From: Punica granatum
Lineage: Eukaryota; Streptophyta; Magnoliopsida; Myrtales; Lythraceae
DNA length: 64,000 bases
Reading direction: 5' to 3'
NCBI RefSeq assembly: GCF_007655135.1
Contig: NC_045134.1
Span: 19,678,568 to 19,742,567, forward strand
Below the pieces are notes generated by a model that saw nothing but the letters and a program-made list of their open reading frames with translations, did not search any database and was not told where the DNA came from. The translations under genes and the position numbers were made by a program. Shown in pieces: positions 21,762 through 33,900 of this stretch (positions are counted from its first letter, which is position 1; the number at the start of each line of letters is the position of its first letter).

Positions 21762-23820
21762 TAACAAGTGCACTTTTCTAAACTTGAGCATGTGTTCTCC
21801 TCCTTATACGAGTTGAATCTACTTACCACTCAATGAACTCTTTGTTGATACCTGTGATATTAATTTCACTTGAAGCCTATCTTGTTCAGATTAACTTTTT
21901 CGTTATAGATGATTTACAGCGCAATCAAGGACCAGGCATATGGAGAATATTAATTTTGTTTCCTTCATTTCTCCACTATCTTATCCGTTCATATATCCGT
22001 CGGTCTCCATTATAATAAAAAGAAAATTACGTTTACTTATGAGAGACAGAAGCGAAGTTGGGTGTTAAACATCACAAGAACATGAAAAATTATATTATAT
22101 CTAATGCTTGATTCATTTTTTTGCCACTCAAATCATAGTTTTTCGTTTAAAAAATACTGATAGCCGAAACAATTTTTTTTTGTGCACCACCTTGTATTTG
22201 AGAGTTCAGTGGGCCTCTACTAATTTAGATTCGAGCCGTGTTGGTTCGATCCGAACTTGAGAGCTTGCTTAAGAAAGGGTATGCGATCAACCTCCTGGCC
22301 ATATGACATTGGATAGATAGTTTAGATTTTAGTAATTATATCAGTGCAGGAAATAAAGAGTAAATATTGAAGAATTCGTCCTAACTTAGTAAAAGAATTT
22401 CGTATTTTGCATTTTGAAAAGCATCTCATGACTAACTAACATGAATCTTAAATTATCTTATAATTTTTTAAGTTGATGAACGTACATTATTTTGGTGTTG
22501 GCTTTTGGTTTCATGGGTCATAAACCCACCTGAATTTAGGAAAAGTAAAAAAAAAATCCATAAAACAAACTAGGAAGTAAGAAAACAAAATCTTAGATTA
22601 AGAAAAACCCAAATTAAAAAAAAAAAACCTGATCGGGACCCCCCGGTTTGGTTGGACTTGCTGATTGGTTGGATTTTTTGAATATCCCGACCGTTTTCTA
22701 TTAATTAAAATAAGACTCCTAGATTATTTTTTTCAATAGATTCATGGAGCCATCGGTGTTATCTCCTTAGAGCAAACTTCTAATGGGGAATGAACATTGC
22801 CATTGTGGAAAAAGTCTCACTTGGGGAATTGAGTGATTTTATATGTTGGGAAGTCTCCTTATAGGGTGCATGAAGGAAAATGCCCGTTAACGTCTATTGG
22901 TCAAATAGTTTAAGTCCTTGAACCCCGACAAAGAAATCTTCAATTAATAATAATATTATTATTATCAATTACCCAAAAAATATAAATATTATTATATTAC
23001 AATTTGCGGGAAATCATTGAATTTCGAAAAATTAAATTAAAAAAGGGCTATAGCAAGGGGGGACCGTACACAGTCTCCCACATGCAGCATGTGTATGATG
23101 AATATTAGTCAATTATATTTTTAAGGCATCACAATGTGTGTAGAGGGCCTCGATCTCATGAGTAGCTTAAACCAAGACACTCAATGAACTCTGGCCCCAT
23201 TAATACAGCTAATAATTAAATTAATTATGTTTTTCGAGTAAAAAAATAATTAATTATGTGTTAATAATAGATTAGGGCACCTACCCAAGACCCAAGAAGA
23301 TTGCATGACTTAAAACTAGGGCTAGGAGCCCCTTAATGCCCTAACAAGATCCTACATCTATGTGCTTACCATCTCTCATCTTTACACATTTGTGTGTGCA
23401 CAAGAATCTGTGGGGACCCTAAAATGGGACACTTGTCTTGATTGTCTTGGACAGGCGTCTAGGGTTTGAGTCAAAAAGACACTCCAAAGATTTTTGCAAA
23501 AGTAGAGATGCAAGTTGTTGTTGATACACACTTCAGCATGCATGCATGGATGGAAGGTTTTGGGATATGTGGTTCTTGGTTTTCTCTCGCAACCCAACAA
23601 CATGTCGAAATGTCCCTTTGCAAGTCTCGAATGTTAAGGACACTTTCTCAGAGCCCAAAGAGATTTTACTATGCGTTCAAGATACATTCTTTCTTGCATC
23701 CTGATTTGTTGCGACAAGCTTCTCCTAGACATTCCCCTATGTATCTGAGAAGACACACACACACACACACAAACCTTTATACATATATATTTCAAAATGT
23801 TGCCAAGTCAAATAAGACAA
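21762..23820. other. Intergenic, no supported gene
   Basis: AT-rich. It includes an open frame at 23466-23873 and a minus-strand frame at 23382-23603, both without domains or plausible context, and a CA microsatellite at about 23754-23770. The sequence near 22230-22270 (GGTTCGATCC) resembles a Pol III B box but no whole tRNA-like unit could be drawn. Confidence 0.5.
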
Positions 23821-23829
23821 ATATAGAAA

Positions 23830-24447
23830 GATTAAATTGCACAATATATCTCAACATTCACATATTATCTTAGTTTTATCCCAATGTCGATTTTTTTTTC
23901 TGAGATATCTAATATTAATGGTTTAGTATCAAATCTATCCCGCTGTAAATATTCCATCCATTTTTTACGGAATGATGACGAAATTCTCAATATAAGGGAA
24001 AAATTATACCATATATCCAAATTTTTTTGTTCTTTCTCAGTTATTCAAACCTTTAACTTTTTTGCTCAATTCCATCCCAACCCTTCTATTTTTTTTCAAT
24101 TTCATCCCATTCTTTTCAGATTCTCAAATTTATCCCAACATGTTGGGATAATATTAAGAAAACAGTAAAAGATTGGGATAAAACTGAGAAACTACCAGAA
24201 TATTGGCATAAAATTGAGAAAGCATCAAAATGTTAGGATAAAAGTGAGAAACAACAAAAAAGTTGGGATATATGGTGTAATTTCTCCCTTGTATAGGGAA
24301 ATCAATTCTGTCAAAAATGAACGGAACTTTTACGGGGGGATAGATTTTAAACCAAACCATTAACGTTAGGATATCTCAGAAAAAAATTGAAGTTGGAATA
24401 AAACTAAGATAAAATGAAAATATTGGGATACATGACGTTGTTTTCCC
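23830..24447. mobile_element. Palindromic Mutator-type MITE, copy B (618 bp)
   Basis: Same family as 3070-3666. A perfect 9-bp TSD ATATAGAAA (23821-23829 and 24448-24456) fixes the ends. The arms are long inverted repeats: CTTAGTTTTAT(C/T)CCAA near the left end returns inverted near the right end, and TTTCTGAGATATC(T/C)TAA does the same. The centre is the exact 14-bp palindrome CCCAACATGTTGGG at 24134-24147. The left arm has tandem units starting TCA at 24037, 24066, 24096 and 24123 (27-30-bp spacing), mirrored on the right. An inner pair of ends (AAAATTATACCATATATCC near 24000; GGATATATGGTGTAATTT near 24264-24281) shows the same two-tier layout as copy A. The minus-strand frames of 60-95 codons in it come from the repeats and are not genes. 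Confidence 0.9.
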
Positions 24448-24456
24448 ATATAGAAA

Positions 24457-25775
24457 TCAATATAAGTTGGTTTAAGTAATTCTACACTTATTTCTCTTAA
24501 GAAAAATCTAGGGTCGACTCTTATGAATGAAAACAATTTTGGTTGAGAGAGAGCTTTATCACTATATGGACCAACCATATCTTGAACTAGCTCACTGGAC
24601 TTTTGAATACCAAGGTAAAAAAAGAAAAGGACAAATAGAAAGTGAAGCAACCTGCTTGAGATAAGGTACCATGTAATTTCTTATGGAGTATTAGGCCAAT
24701 TAATTTTCAGTATGTTCCATCATTCTACAACTACTAGTCGTGGAGCTTGTGCGTTGCATGAGATTGAATGTCATCTTTCTTTCGCTAATTTTGTTATATA
24801 ATATACATGTTATAAATTATAAAAAAATAGTAATTTACAATCAATAAAAGTATATGATTAGAAATATTAGACTAATGGTAATTTAATTTCACGAATAAGA
24901 TATGGAAAAAAAATTATATAAAAGAAGAGAACTAGATATATGTCTTGAAAAATTTAACATTGTCAAGTTTATGCATAAAAATTTTAAAAGAGAAATTCCA
25001 ACCATGGCAGGATAAATTTTTATCTTCAACATTATCAAGATTCACATGATATTGTATTGTGTCTTATATTAACACTCATTCACATACACAAAATTGGAGA
25101 ACCTTAAAATTCTACAAAAGTTTATGTGTGAAAAAAAGCAAAAAATTTAAGAACTCACCTCCAAAAGTCTCATTGTGGATATACTAACGTAAACTAGCGT
25201 GCGTGCAAAAAATTGAGGAACTAATTGTGGTAGCAACGGTCATGGTTTGTGTTTGGTGCCTCTCCTATTGATAGCGTATCATACATAATACAATATAGAT
25301 AGTACATTATATCTTTATCTAAAAAAATATGATTAGATTTACTTTTTGAAAAATAAACATCAGATCTAAGAAAATATATCTCATTCATTTTTTGAAAAGC
25401 AAATAAGAACTTATTTGATTTGTTTTATGTGGACTTTTTTTTTATAAAATCTTATATCATCTATATTCTACCATTATTTGAGTCAAAGTTTAATTTTGTA
25501 ACTACCTGTATTTGAAAAGTCGAAAGTACCCCTTTTCTAGTGTATATAATTTTACTAAATGAGAAATTTGAGAAAAATAATGGCTAGTTCTATAGATTTA
25601 AATCTATATATTTTAAAAATAAAAAATATAAAAAGCTCAAAAATCAAGAAAATAACTATCAGTCCTAAAAATCTATAATTTTTTGTTTTAAAAAATTTTA
25701 AAAATAAAAATAAAAATTATTTTATAAAAAAGCTCAAAAAACTGAAAAATAATGACTGATCTTACAAATTTACAT
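24457..25775. other. Intergenic, no gene seen
   Basis: AT-rich sequence with no open frame or motif I can support. Confidence 0.6.
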
Positions 25776-25784
25776 TTATATAAT

Positions 25785-26569
25785 GGGTAAATTGCGCCGG
25801 TGGTCCAAAATGTTTTAAAAATGTTTCATGATGGTCCAAAAAGTTTTTTTCGCTACATGATGGTACAAAATGTTTCAAAGTTGTTTCATGATGGTACATA
25901 CAAACCTTCAACTCGAGCTGACGCCGTTAACATTTTGCTGACGTGACGCGTTTTATGTGTCACTTTTGTTACGTGGAACCAATCATAGTGCGCCACGTCA
26001 TTTAAGACAAAATAAAATTTTAAAAAGTCCAAAAAAATCCAAAAATTAATTAAAAAAATACAAAAAAAGAGTAAAAATTTTGAATAAAATATAAAATATT
26101 TTAAAATATTGAAAATTTTAAAATTATTTTTAAAAATTTAAAATTTTTTAAACTTTTTAAAAAATATAAAAATACAAAAAAGAGTACAAATTTAGAAAAA
26201 AAATAAAAAAATTATTTTAAAATTTTGAAATTTAAAATTAAATTAAAAATATTTTAAATTTTAAATTTAAATTTTAAATTAAAAATTTTAAAATTATTTT
26301 TAAAAGTTTTTAAAATTTAAAATTATTTTTAAAAGTTTTTTAAATTTAAAATTATTTTTGAAAGTTTTAAAATTTTTCTGCCACGTCAGCAAGGAGGTGA
26401 CACTTAGTAGCCACGTCAGCGTCGGCTTGACGGCGTCAAGCTCGAGTTGACGGTTTGTACTATCATGAAGCAACTTCGAAACATTTTGTACCATCATGTA
26501 GCGAATAAAACTTTTTGGACCATCATGAAATATTTGTAAAACATTTTGGACCACCGGTACAATTTACCC
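25785..26569. mobile_element. Mutator-type MITE with about 170-bp TIRs (785 bp)
   Basis: A perfect 9-bp TSD TTATATAAT (25776-25784 and 26570-26578) brackets ends GGGTAAATTGCGCCGGTGG and, inward from the right, GGGTAAATTGTACCGGTGG. The inverted repeats continue with CCAAAATGTTTTA, TTCATGATGGTCCAAAAAGT and CGCTACATGATGGTACAAAA, to about 170 bp on each side. The middle (about 26010-26370) is nearly pure A/T. Four ACGT-core sites sit just inside the arms: TGACGTGACG near 25940, CCACGTCA near 25993, and CCACGTCAGC at 26381 and 26411. No transposase is present. Confidence 0.93.
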
Positions 26570-27164
26570 TTATATAATTTAAAATTTTAAAATTAAAATA
26601 AGAAAATTGATTCTATAAGAAAGCTAAAAAAAAGTTCGAGAAAATAATGAACGGTTACACAAATCTATATACATATATTTTTAAAAGTACAAAAAAATTG
26701 TCTTTTAAAAAAAACTTAAAAAATAAAGAAAATTTCATTCAACAACATAGCGTTTTGAGACAATATGACTGAGCCCATCATATTCTTCCTTTCATATATG
26801 TATATATATATACATGCGCGCAAGAATGTAGCGTCAAAGCCTGTCGCCTGATGTTAAAATATATTACAAAATTTTATAATAACTAGAATAATGGCTAGAA
26901 GTAGATATACATAATTTCGTTCTAATTTGGGCATTGTTTTGGTGAGATGTATGTCTTTGTCATAATAAGGAATACTAGCAGGAGCATGATCAGGTGAAAA
27001 TTATGCTTGATATCATAAAGAAAAATTCTCTCTTTATAAACTGTTACCGAGAAGATTTGAACAGAAAATACAAGAGAAGGAGAGTAGAAATATTCAAATA
27101 CGTCTCTTAGGAGACATCCAATAAAATTGGAACGATATAGAGATATTTAGATACGTAGTGTCCA

Positions 27165-27345
27165 ACCACCGTGGGTTATTTCAAATGATTAGATGTTGAT
27201 TTCGCTTAAATAAGGTCTCGGATTCGAGTATTTGTAAATGCGAAGAATCCACACTATGAAAGTTTTACCTCTTAGTGGACCGACTCAACTCAACTGGATT
27301 AATCGGGCTCAATCAGACTTTTGGATATTAGGATTCACACTGAAA
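27165..27345 (+). repeat. SINE-like repeat, family 1
   Basis: Carries TTTCAAATGATTAGATGTTG, then AAGGTCTCGGATTCGAGTA (a Pol III B-box-like GGATTCGAG), AAAGTTTTACCTCTTA, GTGGACCGACTCAACTCAAC, TGGATTAATCGGGCTCAAT and TTCACACTGAAA. The same order of words recurs at 36757-36927 (+), 38062-38225 (-), 58085-58255 (+) and partly 20328-20475 (+). The copies are diverged and their exact ends are not fixed. SINE identity is inferred from the B-box-like motif, size and dispersion. Confidence 0.55.
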
Positions 27346-30300
27346 TACATGGTGTCCATGAGACTAAAATTATGGAAATAGAAGATTTATCATTATGAGC
27401 AACTTAATTAGGAGATCACATGGATTAGGTATCCTATTTATCGGCCAAATGATACGACAGAATCTGGAAATCTCTATAACAAATTGTACATAAACCAGAT
27501 AGAAAATCATGATATTTTGATTCCTTTAATAACAAAATATCTCTAATATATATGGTAAGTTTATTTAACACTTCTTTAGTGGATCTCTATCAAATATGAA
27601 TGTCCTTTGCCATTGATTGGTTTAGAATTTCTAAAAGGTCTCGGGACTAACTAATGGTACTTTTATATCAAAATAAATATATATAATGTTCATGTTCGCT
27701 TATTTTTTATCAACAATGCTAAATCCTCCTTGAAAATTACCTAATTACCATCCCAATAGTCACATTAATTAAAATGCCGTTGGATATGATAAAAGTGCAC
27801 TCCATGCCGCTGCGAGTAAGTACAAGAAAATAAAAATCTAAGGGTAAATATTAGTGGTTCTACCATTCGCTTTCGAGGACGCTTGTCATTTCTTTTAATT
27901 ATAGAAGAGCAACACGTAACTTTGGGGAGTACGATTTTTTTTTTCCTTTTTAGTTTGGTGTGTGATAGTTACTATTGAGGATAGTCTAGGAAGTGGTACC
28001 GATATTTATCCAAAATCTAAATATAAAGGGAATAGATAGTTCACCAATAATTGAAATTCCTTGTTGTCAAAATAAAGGCAAGTGCTACTTCCCGATTTCT
28101 CTTTATTGCGACCTTACCAAAATGGATATATATAAATGATTCCAAATTAGAGAGAAACAAAATTGAAATTTCAGACCTTTAATTTTTTCGATAATCTTTA
28201 ATTACTTTTTATGTGGGGGCATTTTGAGCCCTAATTTCGATTTATTCTCACACTCAATAGTAAATCACTGTCATTTACTTAACCAAAAAATGTTACTTTT
28301 ATTTTAATTATGTCGATACAACAAGCAACAAGCTCTGGACAATTGTCTTCAACACACATCTTTTCGAGGACCAAACGTACGATGGCCATCGTACTGGATT
28401 GGGTTTTTTGATTATTTAGAACAAAACAAACCTAATTTCCCTGACCGCGGGCAGAAGAGAGAGAAGGTTTTCCAGTGACATAGACAGACAAGCGAAGGGA
28501 TCCGGGCAGGTTTTGGTAAAATGGTGAGGGTGGGTCACCAAAATTACCCATCAGTCTATCAAGCGATGTGCGTCAATTTCATCTCGCAAACTCGCATCAG
28601 CCCTCACTTACTTTGTATCCTTCTCTCCCCCTTGAGTAACTATTTTCGCATTAACTAATCCTATCGAGACCAAGATTAATTTTTACCGTCCCTCTCCCTC
28701 AGCTGGAGCAGGTACCTTATCACCTCGGGCGTGTTGGACTAACATGTGACCGATCATTTCTTGACTATCGATCCAACAGTCTTGCGGTATTAATGAGTCA
28801 TGCAGTTAATGAATCGAATGACTTCTCCAATTCAGTTGAGTACCACTTGAAGCAATAATATCTGACATACATTGAACTAATGGCCTTGTTGTCTGCACGA
28901 TTGTGCTGATAATATGAGATTATTAGGTTTATTTGTTATTATTATATATTACTACTTTTTAAAAGAAACTGCTTACTAGACAAAAGACGAACTAGTAAGG
29001 CATCTTAAATCTCAAGGAGTTGGAAAATTCGCTTCGGTATGTTTTACAATATGATCGACCAACATGCTAAAGTTATAGATTACCGAAAAATGGACCGCAA
29101 TGTATGCGTGAAGAGCGATTGAGAAGGAGATGGATACCGAAGCACATGTTTTTTTTTTTTTTTAAAATATCTTCTGCCTTATGGACGAGTTCAATACACA
29201 GGGACATGCTTGCCATGCTCTTGATGTTTACGTGTGTCCTGCCTGCACTATGTTGAGAAAGAACAACGTGCATACATATCTCGATATTAATTTCCTTCTT
29301 ATTTTTTATCCGTAAGACAGCTTCAATTGATCAATTTTAAATGCGGCATCAAACCTACATCGACAGAAAAGTTTGATGTCCATTTATGCACAAATTAACC
29401 TAAAGAGCTAAAAGAGAAACTATTTCCCGATGATCAAGCTCGATCTCTTCCCCTCGATGAGGCATACTTATATATGTTCCGTTTACTCCTGCCTCTGTAC
29501 TATCCTTCAAGTCGAGCGGTTTCTAGTTCACTGAACTAGCTTGGCCAAGACGTGTAATATGCATATCTCATATATCCGTATAATCGAGAATAACATTGTA
29601 GTTCTTGAGAATTAGTAGTCTCATATTAGGAAAAAAACAGAAATAAGAACCCGAGTAGAGGAGTAGGATTGACCACCCATTAGCTCGAAATTTTAGATTA
29701 GAGAGGAGACCAACTCCAATTTTGTAGTAGCTTTTCTTTCTCTCCCACGAGGCAAGGATTTATTCTCCTCAAATCATTTCCAACTTAGGCATCGACTCGC
29801 GAAAGCTTTCAATGTGTTAGAACTCATGTACCTTGAGTAAAGTCTGTTCATCAGAAGCGTGATGCGGGAATTGCTTCAGCCTCGTAATTCGTAGCTCCAT
29901 CTTTTTAATCAGCCAATAAAATTATAAGAGTATTGCCTTTTATTTTTTGGGTGAAATTTTATTTTTATTCTAATGTTTTATTTTTTATGTCATGCATTTT
30001 TCACCATTGCCACCTTCCCAAGTCCCCAAGTTTTGCTCTTTTTTTTTTCCATAGCCGAAAATATTTCATTCGCCTCGATGGATAAAGAACTCGATGAGAT
30101 ATAGGTCATTTAGATCATCATGATATCACTAAAAATGCACAGTGGACCAAAATAACTCTCATAGAGTAAAGAATAAGGGTCTATTAACGTAAATATTTTT
30201 GTATTTAAGTCGAATTTCGACTCTTAATCTTTCATTTGAAAGATGAAGTTTATTATTAACTGGACTATCACATTGATGGTTCCCAAGCTTTGCTTGGCCA
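27346..30300. other. Intergenic, upstream of the phosphatase gene
   Basis: No coding region is supported. A T-run near 29151-29163 and various AT-rich stretches are present. The distal promoter of the gene at 30982 would lie at the right end. Confidence 0.5.
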
Positions 30301-30379
30301 GCCTTAGATAAATGCTAAAAAGCCCCTCTCTCCCTCTCTCTCCCTCACCATCCGAAGAGAGCTCAGACTTCACAGAGCA

Positions 30380-30413
30380 CTCTCTCTCTCTCTCTCTCTC
30401 TCTCCCCCTCCCT
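30380..30413 (+). promoter_or_regulatory. CT-rich core promoter/leader tract of the phosphatase gene
   Basis: An uninterrupted (CT)n run followed by CCCCTCCC, preceded by CTCTCCCTCTCTCTCCCTC (about 30328-30348). Plant genes often carry such pyrimidine patches close to the transcription start. No convincing TATA box is visible just upstream. The start of transcription is inferred to be in or near this tract, leaving a leader of roughly 550-600 nt. Confidence 0.5.
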
Positions 30414-30808
30414 GAACTTTATTCCCTCTTCAAATTCGATACTTTGCTCTGTCCCCCGTAGAGAACGAGGTTTGGTGTTTTCTTGCCCTGCAATCAGTAG
30501 CAGAGCACAACAACGAAACTCCAAAAACCCAAAAAAAAGAACATCTCCTTCCTCGTCGTCTCTCTTTCTCCCCCCTACATTGTCTCATCCCTCCCGGAAT
30601 CTCACAGTCACACTCTCACTCCCAGTCTTCTTGTTCCTCCATTGTCCTTCCTTCCTCTGTTTTAATTACCCCTGCTTCTGTTTCTCCTTCTTTTTCTTCT
30701 TCTATTTCAGACTGTGTCCCCTGTTCCATCTAATCTTGACAAAAAAGGCAAGCAACACACCAAATCACCTTCTGGGTATTTCGGATTTCCGCAGCAAAGG
30801 ACCGAGTA

Positions 30809-30898
30809 ATGTCCAAAAACTGGGATTTCCTCCTCTCTCGCTCCTCGTTGTTGCTGTACTGCATCAATCACCTGAAACAGAGGGCACTGTTTAATTAA
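30809..30898 (+). CDS. Upstream ORF 1 of the phosphatase gene (29 codons)
   Basis: This is the first ATG I find after the CT tract. It reads MSKNWDFLLSRSSLLLYCIN and nine more residues to a TAA at 30896-30898, 84 nt before the main ATG. It is a uORF only if this part of the leader is retained in the mRNA; a leader intron cannot be excluded. No known conserved uORF peptide is recognised. Confidence 0.35.
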   Translation: MSKNWDFLLSRSSLLLYCINHLKQRALFN

Positions 30899-30964
30899 AC
30901 AGAGGGAGGGCCCCGGGGGCGAGTCACCCCCTTTATAAGTCTCAGCTGTAGATCAGAGAGCTAT

Positions 30965-30985
30965 ATGAAGTTGGCAACACAATGA
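30965..30985 (+). CDS. Upstream ORF 2: six codons, stop overlaps the main start
   Basis: ATG at 30965 opens MKLATQ and stops at TGA 30983-30985. The main start ATG is 30982-30984, so stop and start share ATGA, in different frames. A ribosome finishing this peptide would end directly on the main AUG, so translation of the phosphatase would need leaky scanning or reinitiation. This is read directly from the sequence; the functional effect is inferred. Confidence 0.5.
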   Translation: MKLATQ

Positions 30986-33900
30986 GAGATGATGGGAGCT
31001 CCAAGAAAAGCAAGGTTTGAGGAAACATCTTGAATTTGCCACACTGGGGTCCCTCTTTTTTTTCTGGGTTCTGACTGTTTCTCGTTGCTGATTCTGATGA
31101 AGCTTTCATGGCCCAAGACATTCAAGAAATGGTTCAACATCAGGGGCAAAGCTGAGGACTTTGAGGCTGATGACGTTGTCCATGGAGGTGATTCTCATGA
31201 TTCCATGATTTCACACACACATTCTTGTGTAATTGCAGGATTTTGAAGCTTTCAATTTGGTCCCCTTGATTGGGCTTTTGGCTTTTACTGATGAATGGCA
31301 ATGGGGATTTCTCCCCAGCACTGTTGCTTTGAGCAAAATTGTTTTTTTGCCCCTTTCTTGGGCTCTGCTCTATCTCTATGTGTAGCCCCAAGATCTGCTC
31401 TCTCTCTCTCTTTTTTTTTTTTCTTTGAATATGTGCCAGTCAATTATATATGGTGACGCATATACATTGGAAGTAGCTTTAATCGGCTTTATGGGTTTTC
31501 TTTTTCAGGCGGTGAAGAAGAATGGGGGGACATCTACGCAGAGCAGGAGCCATGCACGATCAAGAAAAGCAAAACAGGTTCAGTTCATATATATATATAT
31601 ATATATATATCCCTGCATTTCGTTTTGCAGAGCCCAGTTTTTGTTTAATCCTCAAAGTAATCAATCTGAATACTGCAATAAATAAATCTCTCTCTTTCTC
31701 TGATTTAATCGACAGAGAGACTGAACAAGAGAAGTTCCGACCAACTCCGGCGAGGCAAGATCGACCTCGAGGCCTCTCAGGTGACTGACGTGCAAAATTA
31801 CAGGTTGGTCTCAAATCAGCCCTTTGTTCTTTTTGCTCTTCTGGAACCATGAGTAATGGAGTATAGATTCTTTGGAGTTTATTTACTATGTTGTCATGTT
31901 GTTATGGGCTCAGGCTCTTTGTAGCAACGTGGAACGTCGCCGGGAAATCCCCACCGAGTCACTTGAACCTTGAGGATTGGCTTCACACTTCACCTCCGGC
32001 TGATATTTACGTTCTTGGGTACATTTTTTTTTTTTAATCTAGTCAAATGATCTTTTCCTCTTTCTTTCAAGTGATGAATCTTTTTGTATTGCTTCTTGCG
32101 ATTTTGCTAGGTTTCAAGAGATTGTCCCATTGAATGCTGGGAATGTGTTGGGCACGGAGGACAATGGACCAGCCAAGAAATGGCTGGCACTAATAAGGAG
32201 GACCCTCAACAGCCTTCCCGGGGCCAGCGGAGGTTGCCTCACCCCTTCTCCGATCCCCGACCCTCTAGTTGAACTAGATGTAGACTTTGAGGGGTCCGCA
32301 AGGCACAAAGCCTCCTCTTTCTTTCATCGTCGATCTTTCCAGTCACTCAGTCAAAGCATGAGAATGGACCGTGAAAACTTGATGGTTCAGCCCCATTTGG
32401 ACCGGCGGTTCAGTGTCTGTGACCGGGTCATGTTTGGTGACAGGATGAACGATTGTGATCAGAGCTACCTTTGGCCCTCGTCGGATGAGGAAAATGGGCC
32501 TGGAGATTCCCCTGGTAACCCTTACTATTCTCCAGTCTTCAACAGTAAGTCAGGTTTGATGGAGGATATTGATCATTCTCAAGCAGGGCAGTCGAGATAC
32601 TGCCTGGTTGCGAGCAAGCAAATGGTGGGGATATTTCTGACTGTTTGGGTTCGGGTTGACCTCCGGGACTCAGTTCAGAACATGAAGGTCTCTTGTGTAG
32701 GCAGAGGATTGATGGGTTATCTTGGAAACAAGGTAGATTTCTTTTCCGTCTTCTTTCCTTTCTTTTGGTTGGTTTGCAAGCATAAACTACATAGAGGAGC
32801 TCACTTGAGTAGGATATGGGGTGAGATATTGTTCTAAAATAGTTTTCCTTTTCCAGGGTTCAATTTCAATTAGCATGTCCTTGCACCAAACAAGCTTTTG
32901 CTTCATCTGTAGCCACTTGACCTCGGGAGAGAAGGAGGGAGACGAGCTGAGAAGGAACTCTGATGTAATGGAGATTCTTAGGAAGACAAGGTTTCCCCGA
33001 GTCCATGGCTCGGGAGATGAAAATTCTCCTCAGACGATTCTCGAGCATGAGTACGACTGTTGTCTATCTGAATATATAACCTTTTAGTGTTCATGCCTTA
33101 TATTGATATAAATATATGTCTTTACATTAACCAAGATTCTTAATTGTCTGTGTTTATGCAGTCGAGTTATTTGGTTGGGGGATTTAAACTATAGAATCGC
33201 ATTGTCTTATCGGTATGCAAAGGCGCTTGTTGAGATGAGAAATTGGAGAGCTTTATTAGAGAATGATCAGGTATGCGACTTTCTTCAGTTATTTATTTTA
33301 TGCCTGGGTTCATATGTCTTGAATCGATTGAGAGATCTGTAGCTTGTGCTGATTGGAAGTTTGGATATCCTTAACAGCTCCGAATAGAACAGAAAGGCGG
33401 GCGGGTCTTTGTGGGATGGAATGAAGGAAGAATATATTTTCCTCCAACATACAAGTACTCAAATAATTCTGACAGATATGCTGGGGAAAACAGGCACCCA
33501 AAGGAAAAGCGAAGAACTCCAGCATGGTACTCTCTTCAAAATCTTCTCTGCGCTACTGAATAAAATCCAGTTCAAGAGATGTTTATTCACAAATATCCAT
33601 AAAGTCGAGAAAGCATATAGTGGCACCATATTAAACATATACAAATAGATCTTGATGTTTTTCACCATGATACGAAACACAATCGTCAAAATGAACTTCA
33701 GGAAAGAGTGTTTTTCCGACGAACTGCATGAAAAATTTATCTTTTATTATCATCATCATCATTATTATTTTGTTCTTTTTTGTGAAACATTTGAAAGAAA
33801 TAAGGAATTCTAAATGCCTTGTTCAGGCAAAACAGAAAAAGGGGTTGTTCTCAGTCGATGTAGAATGGTTTGCTGTTTGAGGATTTTCCTTTTCCCCTGT

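Noticed and set aside
23838..24360. Open frames of 68-94 codons in the palindromic MITE
   Set aside because: Phe/Pro-rich translations of the repeat units (TCAATTTTATCCCAAC), present in both orientations because the element is a palindrome.
30472..30894. 140-codon open frame upstream of the phosphatase gene
   Set aside because: It begins at TTG, not ATG, is Ser/Phe/Leu-rich because of the pyrimidine tracts, and lies in the gene's leader.
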